Shown here: piece by piece, positions 17,535 to 27,448 of the stretch
Layout of the letters: each line of letters opens with the position of its first letter
How positions within the stretch are numbered: the first letter of the stretch is position 1
Source: Phaeospirillum sp.
GTDB taxonomy: Bacteria > Pseudomonadota > Alphaproteobacteria > Rhodospirillales > Magnetospirillaceae
Length of the DNA: 64,000 nucleotides
Assembly (NCBI GenBank): GCA_030651575.1
Contig: JAUSFB010000068.1
Span: 1-64,000 of the forward strand
Reading direction: 5' to 3'
Notes under the pieces: model-generated
Database searches by the model: none
What the model saw: only the letters and a program-made list of their open reading frames with translations
What the model was told of the DNA's origin: nothing
Program-made: the position numbers and the translations under genes

Positions 17535-18236
17535 ATGAGCATCGTCCTCCGTCCGTCCCAGGCTCGCTTCCACGCCCATCATGGTTGGCTGGAGTCGTTT
17601 CATACCTTTTCGTTCGCCGAGTTCCACGATCCCGCTCATATGGGATTTCGGGCGCTGCGGGTGATCAATGACGACTGGATCGCCGCCGGAAGCGGTTTCG
17701 ATACGCATCCCCACCGCGATATGGAAATCCTGACCTATGTCTTCGAGGGGGCGGTGGAGCACAAGGACAGCACCGGCGGCCATGGCGTCACCGCGCGCGG
17801 CGATGTCCAGCGCATGACCGCCGGCACCGGGGTGCGCCATAGCGAGATCAACGCTTCGGCCACCCAGGATCTGCGGTTGCTTCAGATCTGGATTTTGCCC
17901 GAGGCGACCCGGCTGGAGCCCGGCTACCAACAGGGGCGTTTTGACGACGAAGCCAAGCGCGACCGCCTGCGGCTGATTGCGTCGCGCGACGGCCGCGACG
18001 GCGCGCTGACCATCCACCAGGACACGGCGGTCTACGCCTCGTTGCTGTCCGAGGGGGCCGCCGTCTCGCATACGCTGGCGGCGGGGCGGGGGGCCTGGGT
18101 TCAGGTGGTGCGGGGTGAATTGGATCTGAACGGCTGCCGCCTCTCTACCGGCGACGGCGCCGCCGTGGAGGACGTGGCCGAACTCATCCTGACGGCCCGG
18201 TGCGAGACCGAGTTCCTGCTGTTTGACCTGGGCTGA
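17535..18236 (+). CDS. Pirin-family protein (YhhW-like bicupin)
   Basis: A 233-residue bicupin. The N-terminal cupin carries the metal-site pattern FDTHPHRDMEILTYVFEG, with VEHKDSTG and GTGVRHSEIN completing the two His, His and Glu ligands. The E. coli homologue YhhW has quercetinase activity; physiological roles vary. A GAGG sits 6 bp before ATG 17535. It is divergent from the EmrAB-like operon across the TetR-type palindrome, so it may respond to the same regulator. Confidence 0.92.
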   Translation: MSIVLRPSQARFHAHHGWLESFHTFSFAEFHDPAHMGFRALRVINDDWIAAGSGFDTHPHRDMEILTYVFEGAVEHKDSTGGHGVTARGDVQRMTAGTGVRHSEINASATQDLRLLQIWILPEATRLEPGYQQGRFDDEAKRDRLRLIASRDGRDGALTIHQDTAVYASLLSEGAAVSHTLAAGRGAWVQVVRGELDLNGCRLSTGDGAAVEDVAELILTARCETEFLLFDLG

Positions 18237-18245
18237 ACCTCAAGG

Positions 18246-19283
18246 TTAGGGCAGCGGCGTTTCCAGGAACTCGTGCACTGCCTGATAGAGTTGGCGGCGA
18301 TTGGTCTCGAACAGGGCGGCATGGGTGGCTTCGCCCACCATGAGATAGCGTTTGAACGGGGTATGGGTCAGCTTGTTGAACACCAGCATTCCCATGGCGG
18401 GCGGGGCTTCGGAATCCCATTCGCCCTGGATCACCAGGGTCGGAGCCGAAAGCCGTTCCGGATTCCAGCGCGGTTTGCCCGACGCCCAGAATCGCATGGT
18501 GTCCAGCACGACCCCGTTGGGAGCCCGCACCGTCCCCGGCACCGCCGGTTCGGGATCGCTGGCCAGGGTGGCGGTCATCCATTCGGCGAAAACGGCCTTG
18601 GGCAGGATGGTCTCGTGCTTGGCCGCCGGCACGCCCTTCAGCCAGATATCGCGGGCATGGCGGGGATCGACCGAACGCCAGGCCGGGACGCGGGCCATAT
18701 CCGCGTCCGATGGCGGCGGCACGTCGCGCAGCCATTGCGGCGCGTACAGCACCAGCCGTTCGACCCGGTCGGGAGTGGCGGCGGCGAATCCGCCGGCGAT
18801 GGTGGCCCCCCATGACCAGCCGACCAGAACCACCTTTTGGGAGTTGCGGCGCGATACGATGAAGTCCACCGCCGAGGTCACGTCCTCGATCGCGGCGGCG
18901 GTATCGACCGCCGGCGGGTTGGCTTCGGCGGTCTGTTTCAGTTCGGGCGGGCGGGTCGACTTGCCGTAACCGCGGATGTCCAGGGCATAGACGTCGTAGC
19001 CCTTGCCGGCCAGCCAATCCATCCAGCTTTGACCGTCGATGGCGAAATCGAACGAGGAATGGGCCGGATAGGATGCGCCGTGAATGAACAGGACGGTTTT
19101 GTTGGACCGGACGTCGTACAGCGCCTCGGGATGCTTGTTGCGCAGATAGAGTTCAATACCGGGTTGCTTGGAGGCGACCATGAACTCCTCGGTCACCACC
19201 GTCGCCGCCCTGGCCGGGCCACCGGCCCCGATCAGAAGCGCCGCGACCCAAATCCAAGTCATCAGCCTGTTGCCCATCGCCAT
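18246..19283 (-). CDS. Secreted alpha/beta hydrolase
   Basis: A 345-residue protein with a Sec signal peptide (hydrophobic WVAALLIGAG, cleavage near ARAA). The alpha/beta-hydrolase fold shows VLFIHGASYPAHSSFDFAI, YALDIRGYGKS, the nucleophile GWSWGA, the acid in QGEWDSE and the histidine in VGEATHAAL. It is predicted to act in the periplasm on an ester or amide. It converges on pirin with 9 bp between the stops. The substrate is unknown. Confidence 0.82.
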   Translation of the reverse strand: MAMGNRLMTWIWVAALLIGAGGPARAATVVTEEFMVASKQPGIELYLRNKHPEALYDVRSNKTVLFIHGASYPAHSSFDFAIDGQSWMDWLAGKGYDVYALDIRGYGKSTRPPELKQTAEANPPAVDTAAAIEDVTSAVDFIVSRRNSQKVVLVGWSWGATIAGGFAAATPDRVERLVLYAPQWLRDVPPPSDADMARVPAWRSVDPRHARDIWLKGVPAAKHETILPKAVFAEWMTATLASDPEPAVPGTVRAPNGVVLDTMRFWASGKPRWNPERLSAPTLVIQGEWDSEAPPAMGMLVFNKLTHTPFKRYLMVGEATHAALFETNRRQLYQAVHEFLETPLP

Positions 19284-19335
19284 CCCTTCCCCACTTTCCC
19301 GGGGCCATCATGGCGATAGTGGCTGCGGGAGTAAA

Positions 19336-21822
19336 CTAGGCCGAAGGGTCGGTTGCTCCGGTGGGCAGGCGCACCGTGACGGTGGTCCCCTCATTTCGCG
19401 CCGACGTCACTTCGAGCCGGCCTCCATGCAGGTCGACAAAGCGTTCGACCAGGGCCAGCCCCAGCCCGGCCGCCGCGCCGCCGCCGGGCGGCGCCACGGC
19501 GGAGCGGCGGCGATAGGCGTCCCCGCCAAAGGCGCGGGTCTGCTCGTCGACACTCATGCCCGGGCCGGAATCGCCGATGGTGAAGGCGATTTCGCCGGGG
19601 CGGCGTCGGGCCGCGACCACCACCCGGCCGCCGGTCGGCGAGTCCTTGACCGCATTGCCGATCAGGTTGAACAGAACCTGACGCAGCCGCCGTTCGTCGG
19701 CGACGATCCAGCCGATTTCCAGTGGACAGTCGAAGTCCAGCGCCAACTTCTTCTCGCGGACCCGTTCGCGCACCAGCCCCAGCACTGCCGACAGCATGGG
19801 ATGAACATCCACCGTGTCCAGTTCCAGCGTCATCTGGCCGGCATCGATGGCGGCCAGATCGAGGATGTCGGAGATCAGCGCCTGCAATCCCTGTCCGGCC
19901 TCGGTGACGCCGCGGGCGTATTCGTGCTGGCGCTTGTTGAGTTTGCCGAAATACTCGGCGGACAGCATCTCGGAAAAGCCGATGACGGTGGTCAACGGCT
20001 TTCTGACCTCGGCCGAGACATTGGCGATGAACTCGCTTTTCAGCAGATCAGCCCCGGCCAGCGCCTCGTTGCGTTCCCGTAGCGCCTTTTCCACCCGCGC
20101 CGAATCGGTGACGTCCAGCCAAGTGGCCAGCATGGCGCCGTCGGGGAGCGGCACCGAGGTGAAATCGACGATGGTGTCGTCGATACGTTCGAACCGGCCG
20201 TCGCGCGGCACGCGGTCGCTGAACAGGGCGAACAGGCGTTCGCGCACCTGCTGCCAGTCGGAGGCCCGGTCTGGGCGTCCGTCAAAGAACGGCCGATGGG
20301 CCTCGATCAGTTCGCTCAGATGGGGCTCGCCCGCCAGATCGGCCTCGGACAGCGCCCAGATGCGGGCGAAGGCCGGGTTGTAAAGGCGTAGCCTGCCGTC
20401 GCCGTTGAACACCGCCACGCCTTCGTGCAGATGGTCCAGGGTTTCCCGCTGCACCGCCAGCACGGTGTTGAACGAGCGTTCCAGCGCCAGGGTGTCGGTG
20501 ACGTCCTCGTAGGTGAAGATCAGGCCGCCATAGGGGTGGGCCGAGATCATGCGGCGCAGGGTGCGGCCGTCGGGCAGGTGCAGCAGGGTCTCGGCGGCGT
20601 CGATCAGCGAGATAAACCGCTTCAACTCGTCTTCCTTATAGGCGCGGTAATCCGCGACCTCGGGCAGCAGCCGGCGCTCGCGCAGGGCGTCGAGGACCGC
20701 GCCATAGGTTGGCTGCGCCGCCAGCCAGTCATTCTCCAGCCGCCACAGCCGGGTGAAGGCGGTGTTGAAGAAGGTCAGGCGGGTGTCGGTGGAGAAAATG
20801 GCGATGGCGGTGGCGAGGTGCTCCAGCACCTCGGCATGGGCGCTGGCGTGGCGCGACAGCTCGGTCTGCAACTCCTCGATCCGGGTCAGGTCCAGGGCGA
20901 AACCGGCGGTGAGCAGCTCGCCGTCGCCGGTCTCGAACGGCGCTTCGGTAATCTCGGTGAAGCGGCGCTGGCCTCCCAGCACCAGATGGAACGACTCGGC
21001 GCGGGATTCCCCCGCCGCCCGCGCTCGCGCCGCCAGGGCGCGGGCCTCGCGCACAGATCCATCGGAGGCCAGCTCGATCTGCCCCGCTACCGCCGCCTGG
21101 GGCGAGGCGGCGTCCACGGCGCGGGCGTAGGCGCGATTGACATGGACCAGCGACAGATCGTCGTCGCGCACCCAGACCGGCACCGGCAGGACGCCCAGCA
21201 GGCCGTCCAGCCGTTCCCGCTCGGCCGCCAGACCGTCGATCCGTTCGGCCAGTTCGTCCTCGACCGCCGCGCCCTCGGTGACATCGCGCATCCACACCAT
21301 GTCGGCCAGGGCGACGCCGTCAGCATTGGAGGCGCGCACGCCATCGGCGCGGACCCGCCGTCCGCCGTCGCGCATGGCCAGTTCCAGTTCAAAGCCCTGC
21401 CCCTCCTGGCGCAGCCGGCGGATGGCGGCGTCAAGATCGGCGGCATCGGCGGCGTCGAAGGATTCCAGTACATCCATGACGGTGGATTCGGTGCCGCCGT
21501 AAAGCCCCAGCAGCACCGCCAGCCGGCGGGAACAGATCTCGCGGTCGGCGATCCAGGAAAAGAAGCCGTCGGGGGCGGCCTGAAGGCTTTCCAGCAGGCG
21601 CTCGGCCTCGGCGGCGGATCGCTGCGCGTCCCGCTCCCATCCGGCCATGCGCCAGCGCAGCGCCAGCAGCGCCGCCACCGCCGGCACCAGCACCAGCAGC
21701 GCGCCAACGCCCAGCGATAGAGGATCGAACCAGCCGGGTCGAACCAGACCGGCCGCATCCTGCGCGGCGGCCGACCCGGCCGCCGCGATCACTCCCACTC
21801 CCGCCGCGAAAGCCGCGCGCAT
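19336..21822 (-). CDS. DivL-like PAS-rich pseudo-histidine kinase (phosphoacceptor His replaced by Ala)
   Basis: An 828-residue protein: N-terminal signal-like segment, one membrane segment (about 35-55), several PAS domains (about 85-590), then a HisKA-like helix pair and an HATPase domain. The H-box reads FIANVSAEVRKPLTTVIGF, with Ala604 where kinases have His and Caulobacter DivL has Tyr. The ATP lid is kept: LIGNAVKD (N box), GDSGPGMS (G1), GLGLALVE (G2). The following LNKRQHEYARGV matches DivL-type dimerisation helices. DivL binds DivK and controls CckA and the cell cycle; orthology is inferred. It cannot autophosphorylate in the usual way. Confidence 0.8.
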   Translation of the reverse strand: MRAAFAAGVGVIAAAGSAAAQDAAGLVRPGWFDPLSLGVGALLVLVPAVAALLALRWRMAGWERDAQRSAAEAERLLESLQAAPDGFFSWIADREICSRRLAVLLGLYGGTESTVMDVLESFDAADAADLDAAIRRLRQEGQGFELELAMRDGGRRVRADGVRASNADGVALADMVWMRDVTEGAAVEDELAERIDGLAAERERLDGLLGVLPVPVWVRDDDLSLVHVNRAYARAVDAASPQAAVAGQIELASDGSVREARALAARARAAGESRAESFHLVLGGQRRFTEITEAPFETGDGELLTAGFALDLTRIEELQTELSRHASAHAEVLEHLATAIAIFSTDTRLTFFNTAFTRLWRLENDWLAAQPTYGAVLDALRERRLLPEVADYRAYKEDELKRFISLIDAAETLLHLPDGRTLRRMISAHPYGGLIFTYEDVTDTLALERSFNTVLAVQRETLDHLHEGVAVFNGDGRLRLYNPAFARIWALSEADLAGEPHLSELIEAHRPFFDGRPDRASDWQQVRERLFALFSDRVPRDGRFERIDDTIVDFTSVPLPDGAMLATWLDVTDSARVEKALRERNEALAGADLLKSEFIANVSAEVRKPLTTVIGFSEMLSAEYFGKLNKRQHEYARGVTEAGQGLQALISDILDLAAIDAGQMTLELDTVDVHPMLSAVLGLVRERVREKKLALDFDCPLEIGWIVADERRLRQVLFNLIGNAVKDSPTGGRVVVAARRRPGEIAFTIGDSGPGMSVDEQTRAFGGDAYRRRSAVAPPGGGAAAGLGLALVERFVDLHGGRLEVTSARNEGTTVTVRLPTGATDPSA

Positions 21823-21882
21823 TGCTTCACTCTCCCCGTTCCGGGTTCAAGGTGCAGCAATGAGCGAGGGCGTGCAAGAGTC

Positions 21883-22770
<888 letters not shown>

Positions 22771-22850
22771 GAAACCGCCCTTTCCGATTGGGGAATTACC
22801 GGCCGGTGTTAGGACAAATCCGGGGCGGATGCAATGGGGGCCGGGGAGGA

Positions 22851-24191
22851 TTACTCCTCCGCCGTCTTTTCCTCGTCGGCTTCCATCTCCTCGACCACGT
22901 CCTCGGGCAGCATCAGCACGCCGGAATTATAGTCGTAGTCGAAGATTTCGGCGTAGCGGCCCCAGGTGATGGCGGTCTCCAGCACCCTTTCGGCCTCGCT
23001 CCCGGTCAAGTAGTCCTCCAGCTCTTGCAGAAAGCGGTTTTCCGGGGCGCGGTGGTCCTTGCGCTCGTCCAGCACCCGGCGGATATGGGCGGCCAGCGGG
23101 ATGTTCTTGACCAGGGATTCGGCAAACATCTCCTTGCGCTGGGCGTCGTCGGCCTCGACGAACAGCTTGCCCGCCGGGGTCAGGAAGATATCGCCGGCGG
23201 CGATCCGCGCCAGCCCCAGCACCCGCAATCCCTCGAACAGATGGAACAGCGTGTCGTCGTCCAGCTCGGTTTCCTCGGCCAGCTGCGGCAGATCGGCGCG
23301 GCCGCTGAACGGCGGCTCGGCGATGGTCTCCAGCAGGCCGGCCAGCTTGCCCGGCGTGGTGTCGGGCAAGCGATAGCCCAGGGTCAGCTGTTCGGCCATT
23401 CCCGCGCCGCCGCCGCGCACATGGGCGGTCATCAGGGTATAGACCTCGTCGACGATCTGGCGGAAGGCGGCGGATTCGGTGTCGCGCGGCCGGGGCAGCC
23501 CCACCCGGATCTCGGCCCGCACCCGGCCGGGATCGCTGGAGAACACCAGCACCCGGTCGGCGATGGAGACCGCTTCCTCGATATTGTGCGATACCAGCAA
23601 GATGCCCTTGGTGGGGATCTTGCGCTCTTCCCACAGATCGACCAGGTCTTCGCGCAGCGTCTCGGAGGTCAGCACGTCCAGGGCCGAGAACGGCTCGTCC
23701 AACAGCAGCACGTCCGGGCGCATCACCAGGGCGCGGGCAAAGCCGACCCGCTGACGCATGCCGCCCGACAGCTCCTTGGGATAGGCGCTTTCGTAACCGC
23801 CCAGGCCGATCAGCTCGATCACCGCGTTGGCGCGTTCCTCGCGCTCGGCGACGGATACCCCGGCCGCCTCCAATCCCAGTTCGACGTTCTCCTGCACCGT
23901 CAGCCAGGGAAACAGGGCGAAGGACTGGAACACCATGGAAATGCCCTTGGCCGGGCCGGTCATGGCCTTGCCGCGATACAGCACCTCGCCGCCATTGGCT
24001 GGAATCAGGCCGGCCATGATCCGCAGCAAGGTCGATTTGCCCGAGCCGGACTTGCCCAGCAGGGCGACGATTTCGCCCTCCTCCAAGCGGAAGTCGACGC
24101 CTTCCAGCACGGTGCGCTCGTGGCGTTCCGGGGTTCTGAAGCTCTTGCGGACGCCGCGAAGGTCAAGCAGGGCGGTGGAGGTTTCGGCCAT
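22851..24191 (-). CDS. ABC transporter ATPase of the nitrate/sulfonate/taurine type with C-terminal AAA-associated domain
   Basis: The product has 446 residues from ATG 24191, with AGGA 8 bp upstream. The ABC domain has Walker A GKSGSGKST, signature LSGGMRQRV, Walker B LLLDEPFSALD and the switch SHNIEEA. The C-terminal ~150 residues (SGRADLPQLAEETELD... to YDYNSGVLMLPED) match the AAATPase-associated C-terminal domain seen in some importers of this class. It energises the fused permease encoded 102 bp upstream. The substrate is not evident. Confidence 0.9.
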   Translation of the reverse strand: MAETSTALLDLRGVRKSFRTPERHERTVLEGVDFRLEEGEIVALLGKSGSGKSTLLRIMAGLIPANGGEVLYRGKAMTGPAKGISMVFQSFALFPWLTVQENVELGLEAAGVSVAEREERANAVIELIGLGGYESAYPKELSGGMRQRVGFARALVMRPDVLLLDEPFSALDVLTSETLREDLVDLWEERKIPTKGILLVSHNIEEAVSIADRVLVFSSDPGRVRAEIRVGLPRPRDTESAAFRQIVDEVYTLMTAHVRGGGAGMAEQLTLGYRLPDTTPGKLAGLLETIAEPPFSGRADLPQLAEETELDDDTLFHLFEGLRVLGLARIAAGDIFLTPAGKLFVEADDAQRKEMFAESLVKNIPLAAHIRRVLDERKDHRAPENRFLQELEDYLTGSEAERVLETAITWGRYAEIFDYDYNSGVLMLPEDVVEEMEADEEKTAEE

Positions 24192-24293
24192 CACGGTTTC
24201 CTCATGGCGGCGAGCCAATGAGGAGTATTGGCTCGTCTTAGTTGTCCATCAAGCGCCGGGCGGGCGCATCCGCACCCTTTGTGTCTTTCGCTA

Positions 24294-26033
24294 TCAGTCG
24301 AGCCGCAACCGGTCGGCCGCCAGCATATAAAGCGGTCGCCACAGGAAGCGGTTGAAGGCCATCACGAACAGGCACATGACGGCGATGCCCAGCGCGATCC
24401 GGGGAAAGTCGCCGTTGATCGTCCCCTTGGCGATATAGGTGCCCAGGCCGAAGGCTTCCAGCCTGACGTCGCCCCAACTCACTAGTTCGGCGACGATGGC
24501 GGCGTTCCACGATCCGCCCGCCGCATTGAAGGCCCCGGTGACGTAGGACGGGAAGATCGCCGGCAAGATGAAGCGCCGCCACCGCATCCAGCCGGTCAGT
24601 CCCAGATTGCCGGCGGCGTCCTTCATGTCTTGCGGGATGGCCGAGGCTCCACCGATCACGTTGAACAAGATGTACCATTGCGTCCCCAGGATCATCAGAG
24701 GGCTGGTCCAGACATCGACGTTGAGGTCGAAGCGCACGATCAGCACCACCGCCACCGGAAACATCAGATTGGCGGGGAAGGCGGCCAGGAATTGGGCGAT
24801 CCACTGGACATTTTGCGCCACGACCGGCCGCTGGCCGATCCAGAACCCGATGGGCACCCAGATCAGCGAAGCCAGGGCGATCAGCACCACCACCCTGGCG
24901 CTGGTGGCCAGCCCGTACAGCAGGACCTGACCGATTTCGGCGAAGCCGACCTCGCCATGAACGAACAGGACGACCTGAGCCAGCCCCCCCAAGGCGGCGG
25001 CGATCAGAACGATGTCCCAGGCCTTTTCCGCCCAGGACGGCAATACGATGCCCCGACCGGGAAGCCGGTGGAAGACGGCGGCGTCGTCACGTCGACGCAG
25101 CAGTCCGGTAAAGCCGTGCCACAGCGCCGCCGGCAGTTTGGCCAGGGCGCGGAACAGCCGCCCGCGTTGCAGCATGGTCAGCAGCCAGGATTCCGGCTGC
25201 TGCTCGCCCAGCGCCGTATCCACCTTGAACTTGGCGGTCCAGGCGACCAGCGGACGAAAGAACAACTGGTCGTATATAACGATGCCGCCCAGCACCGCCA
25301 GGATCGCCCAACCGATGGCGGCAAGATCCTCGGCGGCGATGGCCAGCGCGATATAACTGCCCACTCCCGGCAGCATGATGGTCTGCCCCGCCACTGAAAT
25401 GGCTTCGGACGCCACCACGAAGAACCAACCGCCCGAGACCGAGATCATCATATTCCACACCAGCCCCGGCATTCCCCATGGCAGTTCCAGCCGCCAGAAC
25501 CGCTGCCATGCCGACAGGTGGAACACGTTCGAGGCCTCGATCAGGTCGTTGGGCACCGTCTTTAGCGATGAATACAGGCTGAAGGCCATGTTCCAGGCCT
25601 GCGAGGTGAAGATGGCGAAGATGGCGGCGCATTCCACCCCCAGCAGATTGCCGGGAAACAGGGCGATGAAGCCGGCGACGGTGATCGACAGGAAGCCCAG
25701 GATGGGAATCGATTGCAAGATGTCGAGGATGGGGATCAGCACCTTTTCCAGCGCTGGCACCTTGGCGGCCAGGACGGCGAAGACCAGGGTGAACACCAGC
25801 GACGCCAGCAGCGCCGCCGCCATGCGCAACGCGCTGCGCAGCAGGTAGTAGGGCAGGTTGGCCGGGTCCAGCGACAGGGCCAGCTTCTCGCCCACGTCGT
25901 AGGGCGTCGTCATCTGGGCGGCACCGAAGGCCAGCAACGCGAATACGGCGAAGATCACCGGGACCAGCGCCAGATCCCAAAGATTTGGCTTCAGATCGGG
26001 CGCTACCGCGACTGTGGGAAGGCTCCACCGCAT
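24294..26033 (-). CDS. ABC transporter permease, two fused BPD domains
   Basis: A 579-residue protein with two complete MetI-like permease halves (about 1-270 and 330-579). Both contain an EAA-type loop: IEASNVFHLSAWQRFWRLE in the first and KDAAGNLGLTGWMRWRRF in the second. Having both halves in one chain lets a single gene form the membrane channel. It pairs with the downstream NitT/TauT-type ATPase. No periplasmic binding protein is encoded next to it, which is unusual for an importer. Confidence 0.9.
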   Translation of the reverse strand: MRWSLPTVAVAPDLKPNLWDLALVPVIFAVFALLAFGAAQMTTPYDVGEKLALSLDPANLPYYLLRSALRMAAALLASLVFTLVFAVLAAKVPALEKVLIPILDILQSIPILGFLSITVAGFIALFPGNLLGVECAAIFAIFTSQAWNMAFSLYSSLKTVPNDLIEASNVFHLSAWQRFWRLELPWGMPGLVWNMMISVSGGWFFVVASEAISVAGQTIMLPGVGSYIALAIAAEDLAAIGWAILAVLGGIVIYDQLFFRPLVAWTAKFKVDTALGEQQPESWLLTMLQRGRLFRALAKLPAALWHGFTGLLRRRDDAAVFHRLPGRGIVLPSWAEKAWDIVLIAAALGGLAQVVLFVHGEVGFAEIGQVLLYGLATSARVVVLIALASLIWVPIGFWIGQRPVVAQNVQWIAQFLAAFPANLMFPVAVVLIVRFDLNVDVWTSPLMILGTQWYILFNVIGGASAIPQDMKDAAGNLGLTGWMRWRRFILPAIFPSYVTGAFNAAGGSWNAAIVAELVSWGDVRLEAFGLGTYIAKGTINGDFPRIALGIAVMCLFVMAFNRFLWRPLYMLAADRLRLD

Positions 26034-26142
26034 GCCGTCACCTTGGCCGGAGGGAATTCAAGGACGCGGCCTCTCTTACTCCCCCCATCCAACGCTGTCG
26101 AGCCGGGAAAACAATGATGTTTCCGTGACTGTCGGCCAGCGG

Positions 26143-26631
26143 TCAGGTCCGTTCCAGCACCACGAAATCAAAGGCGGGGTCGCCATCATTGCGTTCGCGG
26201 CTTGCCTCGTGCCAATCGGCCCGGTCAAAAGCGGCAAAGTAAGTATCACCGTCATAGGCCCGCTTGATCTCGGTCAGGTAGATCCGGCGGCAGGCCGGCA
26301 AGGCCTCGGCAAACAGGGTGCTGCCGCCGATCACCATCAGCTCCGACGCCTCGGGGGCCAAATGCCCGGCCAACTCCAGCGCCTCGGCCAGGGAGTGGGC
26401 GGCCTGCACCCCCTCGACCGACCAGTCGGTCTGGTGGGTCACCACGATATTGGGCCGCCCCGGCAGCGGCCGTCCGATGGAGTCCCAGGTCTTGCGCCCC
26501 ATGATCACCGGCTTGCCCAGCGTGTTGCGCTTGAACCATTTCAGGTCCTCGGGAATGTGCCAGGGCAGCGCGTTGTCCTTGCCGATCACCCCATTGGCGG
26601 CGACGGCGACGATCAGGGCGACCCCGCTCAT
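26143..26631 (-). CDS. folA: Dihydrofolate reductase
   Basis: A 162-residue type I DHFR. The Met20-loop region reads [22 protein letters not shown] with the catalytic acid in PEDL, and [18 protein letters not shown] forms the NADPH site. It regenerates tetrahydrofolate from the dihydrofolate made by ThyA. The ATG overlaps the thyA stop (26628-26631), so the two are translationally coupled. Confidence 0.96.
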   Translation of the reverse strand: MSGVALIVAVAANGVIGKDNALPWHIPEDLKWFKRNTLGKPVIMGRKTWDSIGRPLPGRPNIVVTHQTDWSVEGVQAAHSLAEALELAGHLAPEASELMVIGGSTLFAEALPACRRIYLTEIKRAYDGDTYFAAFDRADWHEASRERNDGDPAFDFVVLERT

Positions 26632-27422
26632 ATGGCCACCGGGGCGGCGATATGGGGGTGGGACTGGTAATTCTCGACCACGATATCATCCATGGTGAAG
26701 GCGAACAGGTCCTTGACCTCGGGATTCAGCCTTAGGGTCGGCAGCGCCAGCGGCGGCCGCGACAGCTGCAACGCCGCCTGCTTCATGTGGTTGGAATACA
26801 GATGGGCGTCGCCGAAGGTATGGACGAAGTCACCCGGCTGCAAGCCGGTCACCTGGGCGATCATATGGGTCAGCAGGGCATAGGAGGCGATGTTGAACGG
26901 CACTCCCAGGAAGGCGTCGGCCGAACGCTGGTACAGCTGGCAGGACAACCGCCCCTCGGCCACATAGAACTGGAACAGGCAGTGACAGGGCGGCAGGGCC
27001 ATCTTGTCCACATCCGCCGGGTTCCACGCCGAAACGATCAGCCGCCGGGAATCGGGATTGGTCCGGATCATCTCCACCAGCTGGGAAATCTGGTCGATGA
27101 CGCGGCCGTCGGGGCAGGCCCAGGACCGCCACTGCTTGCCATAGACCGGTCCCAGCTCGCCATCGGCATCGGCCCATTCGTCCCAGATGGAGACCTTGTT
27201 GTCCTTCAGCCAGGCGATATTGGTCTCGCCGCGCAGGAACCACAGCAACTCGACGAAGATCGACCGGGTATGCAGCTTTTTGGTGGTCACCAGCGGGAAG
27301 CTCCGCGACAGGTCGAACCGCATCTGATGGCCGAACACGCTGGTGGTGCCGGTGCCGGTACGGTCGGCCTTGAAGACGCCGTCGCGACGGATGCGTTCAA
27401 GCAGTTCCTGGTACTGGATCAC
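26628..27422 (-). CDS. thyA: Thymidylate synthase
   Basis: A 264-residue classical ThyA, the normal length. [19 protein letters not shown], the catalytic cysteine in [12 protein letters not shown], the [20 protein letters not shown] motif and the C-terminal APVAI are all present. It methylates dUMP to dTMP with methylene-tetrahydrofolate. It is coupled to folA by a 4-bp overlap, a common arrangement. Confidence 0.97.
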   Translation of the reverse strand: MIQYQELLERIRRDGVFKADRTGTGTTSVFGHQMRFDLSRSFPLVTTKKLHTRSIFVELLWFLRGETNIAWLKDNKVSIWDEWADADGELGPVYGKQWRSWACPDGRVIDQISQLVEMIRTNPDSRRLIVSAWNPADVDKMALPPCHCLFQFYVAEGRLSCQLYQRSADAFLGVPFNIASYALLTHMIAQVTGLQPGDFVHTFGDAHLYSNHMKQAALQLSRPPLALPTLRLNPEVKDLFAFTMDDIVVENYQSHPHIAAPVAI

Positions 27423-27448
27423 GAGGAAGGGGCTCCGTTTCGTCGCTC

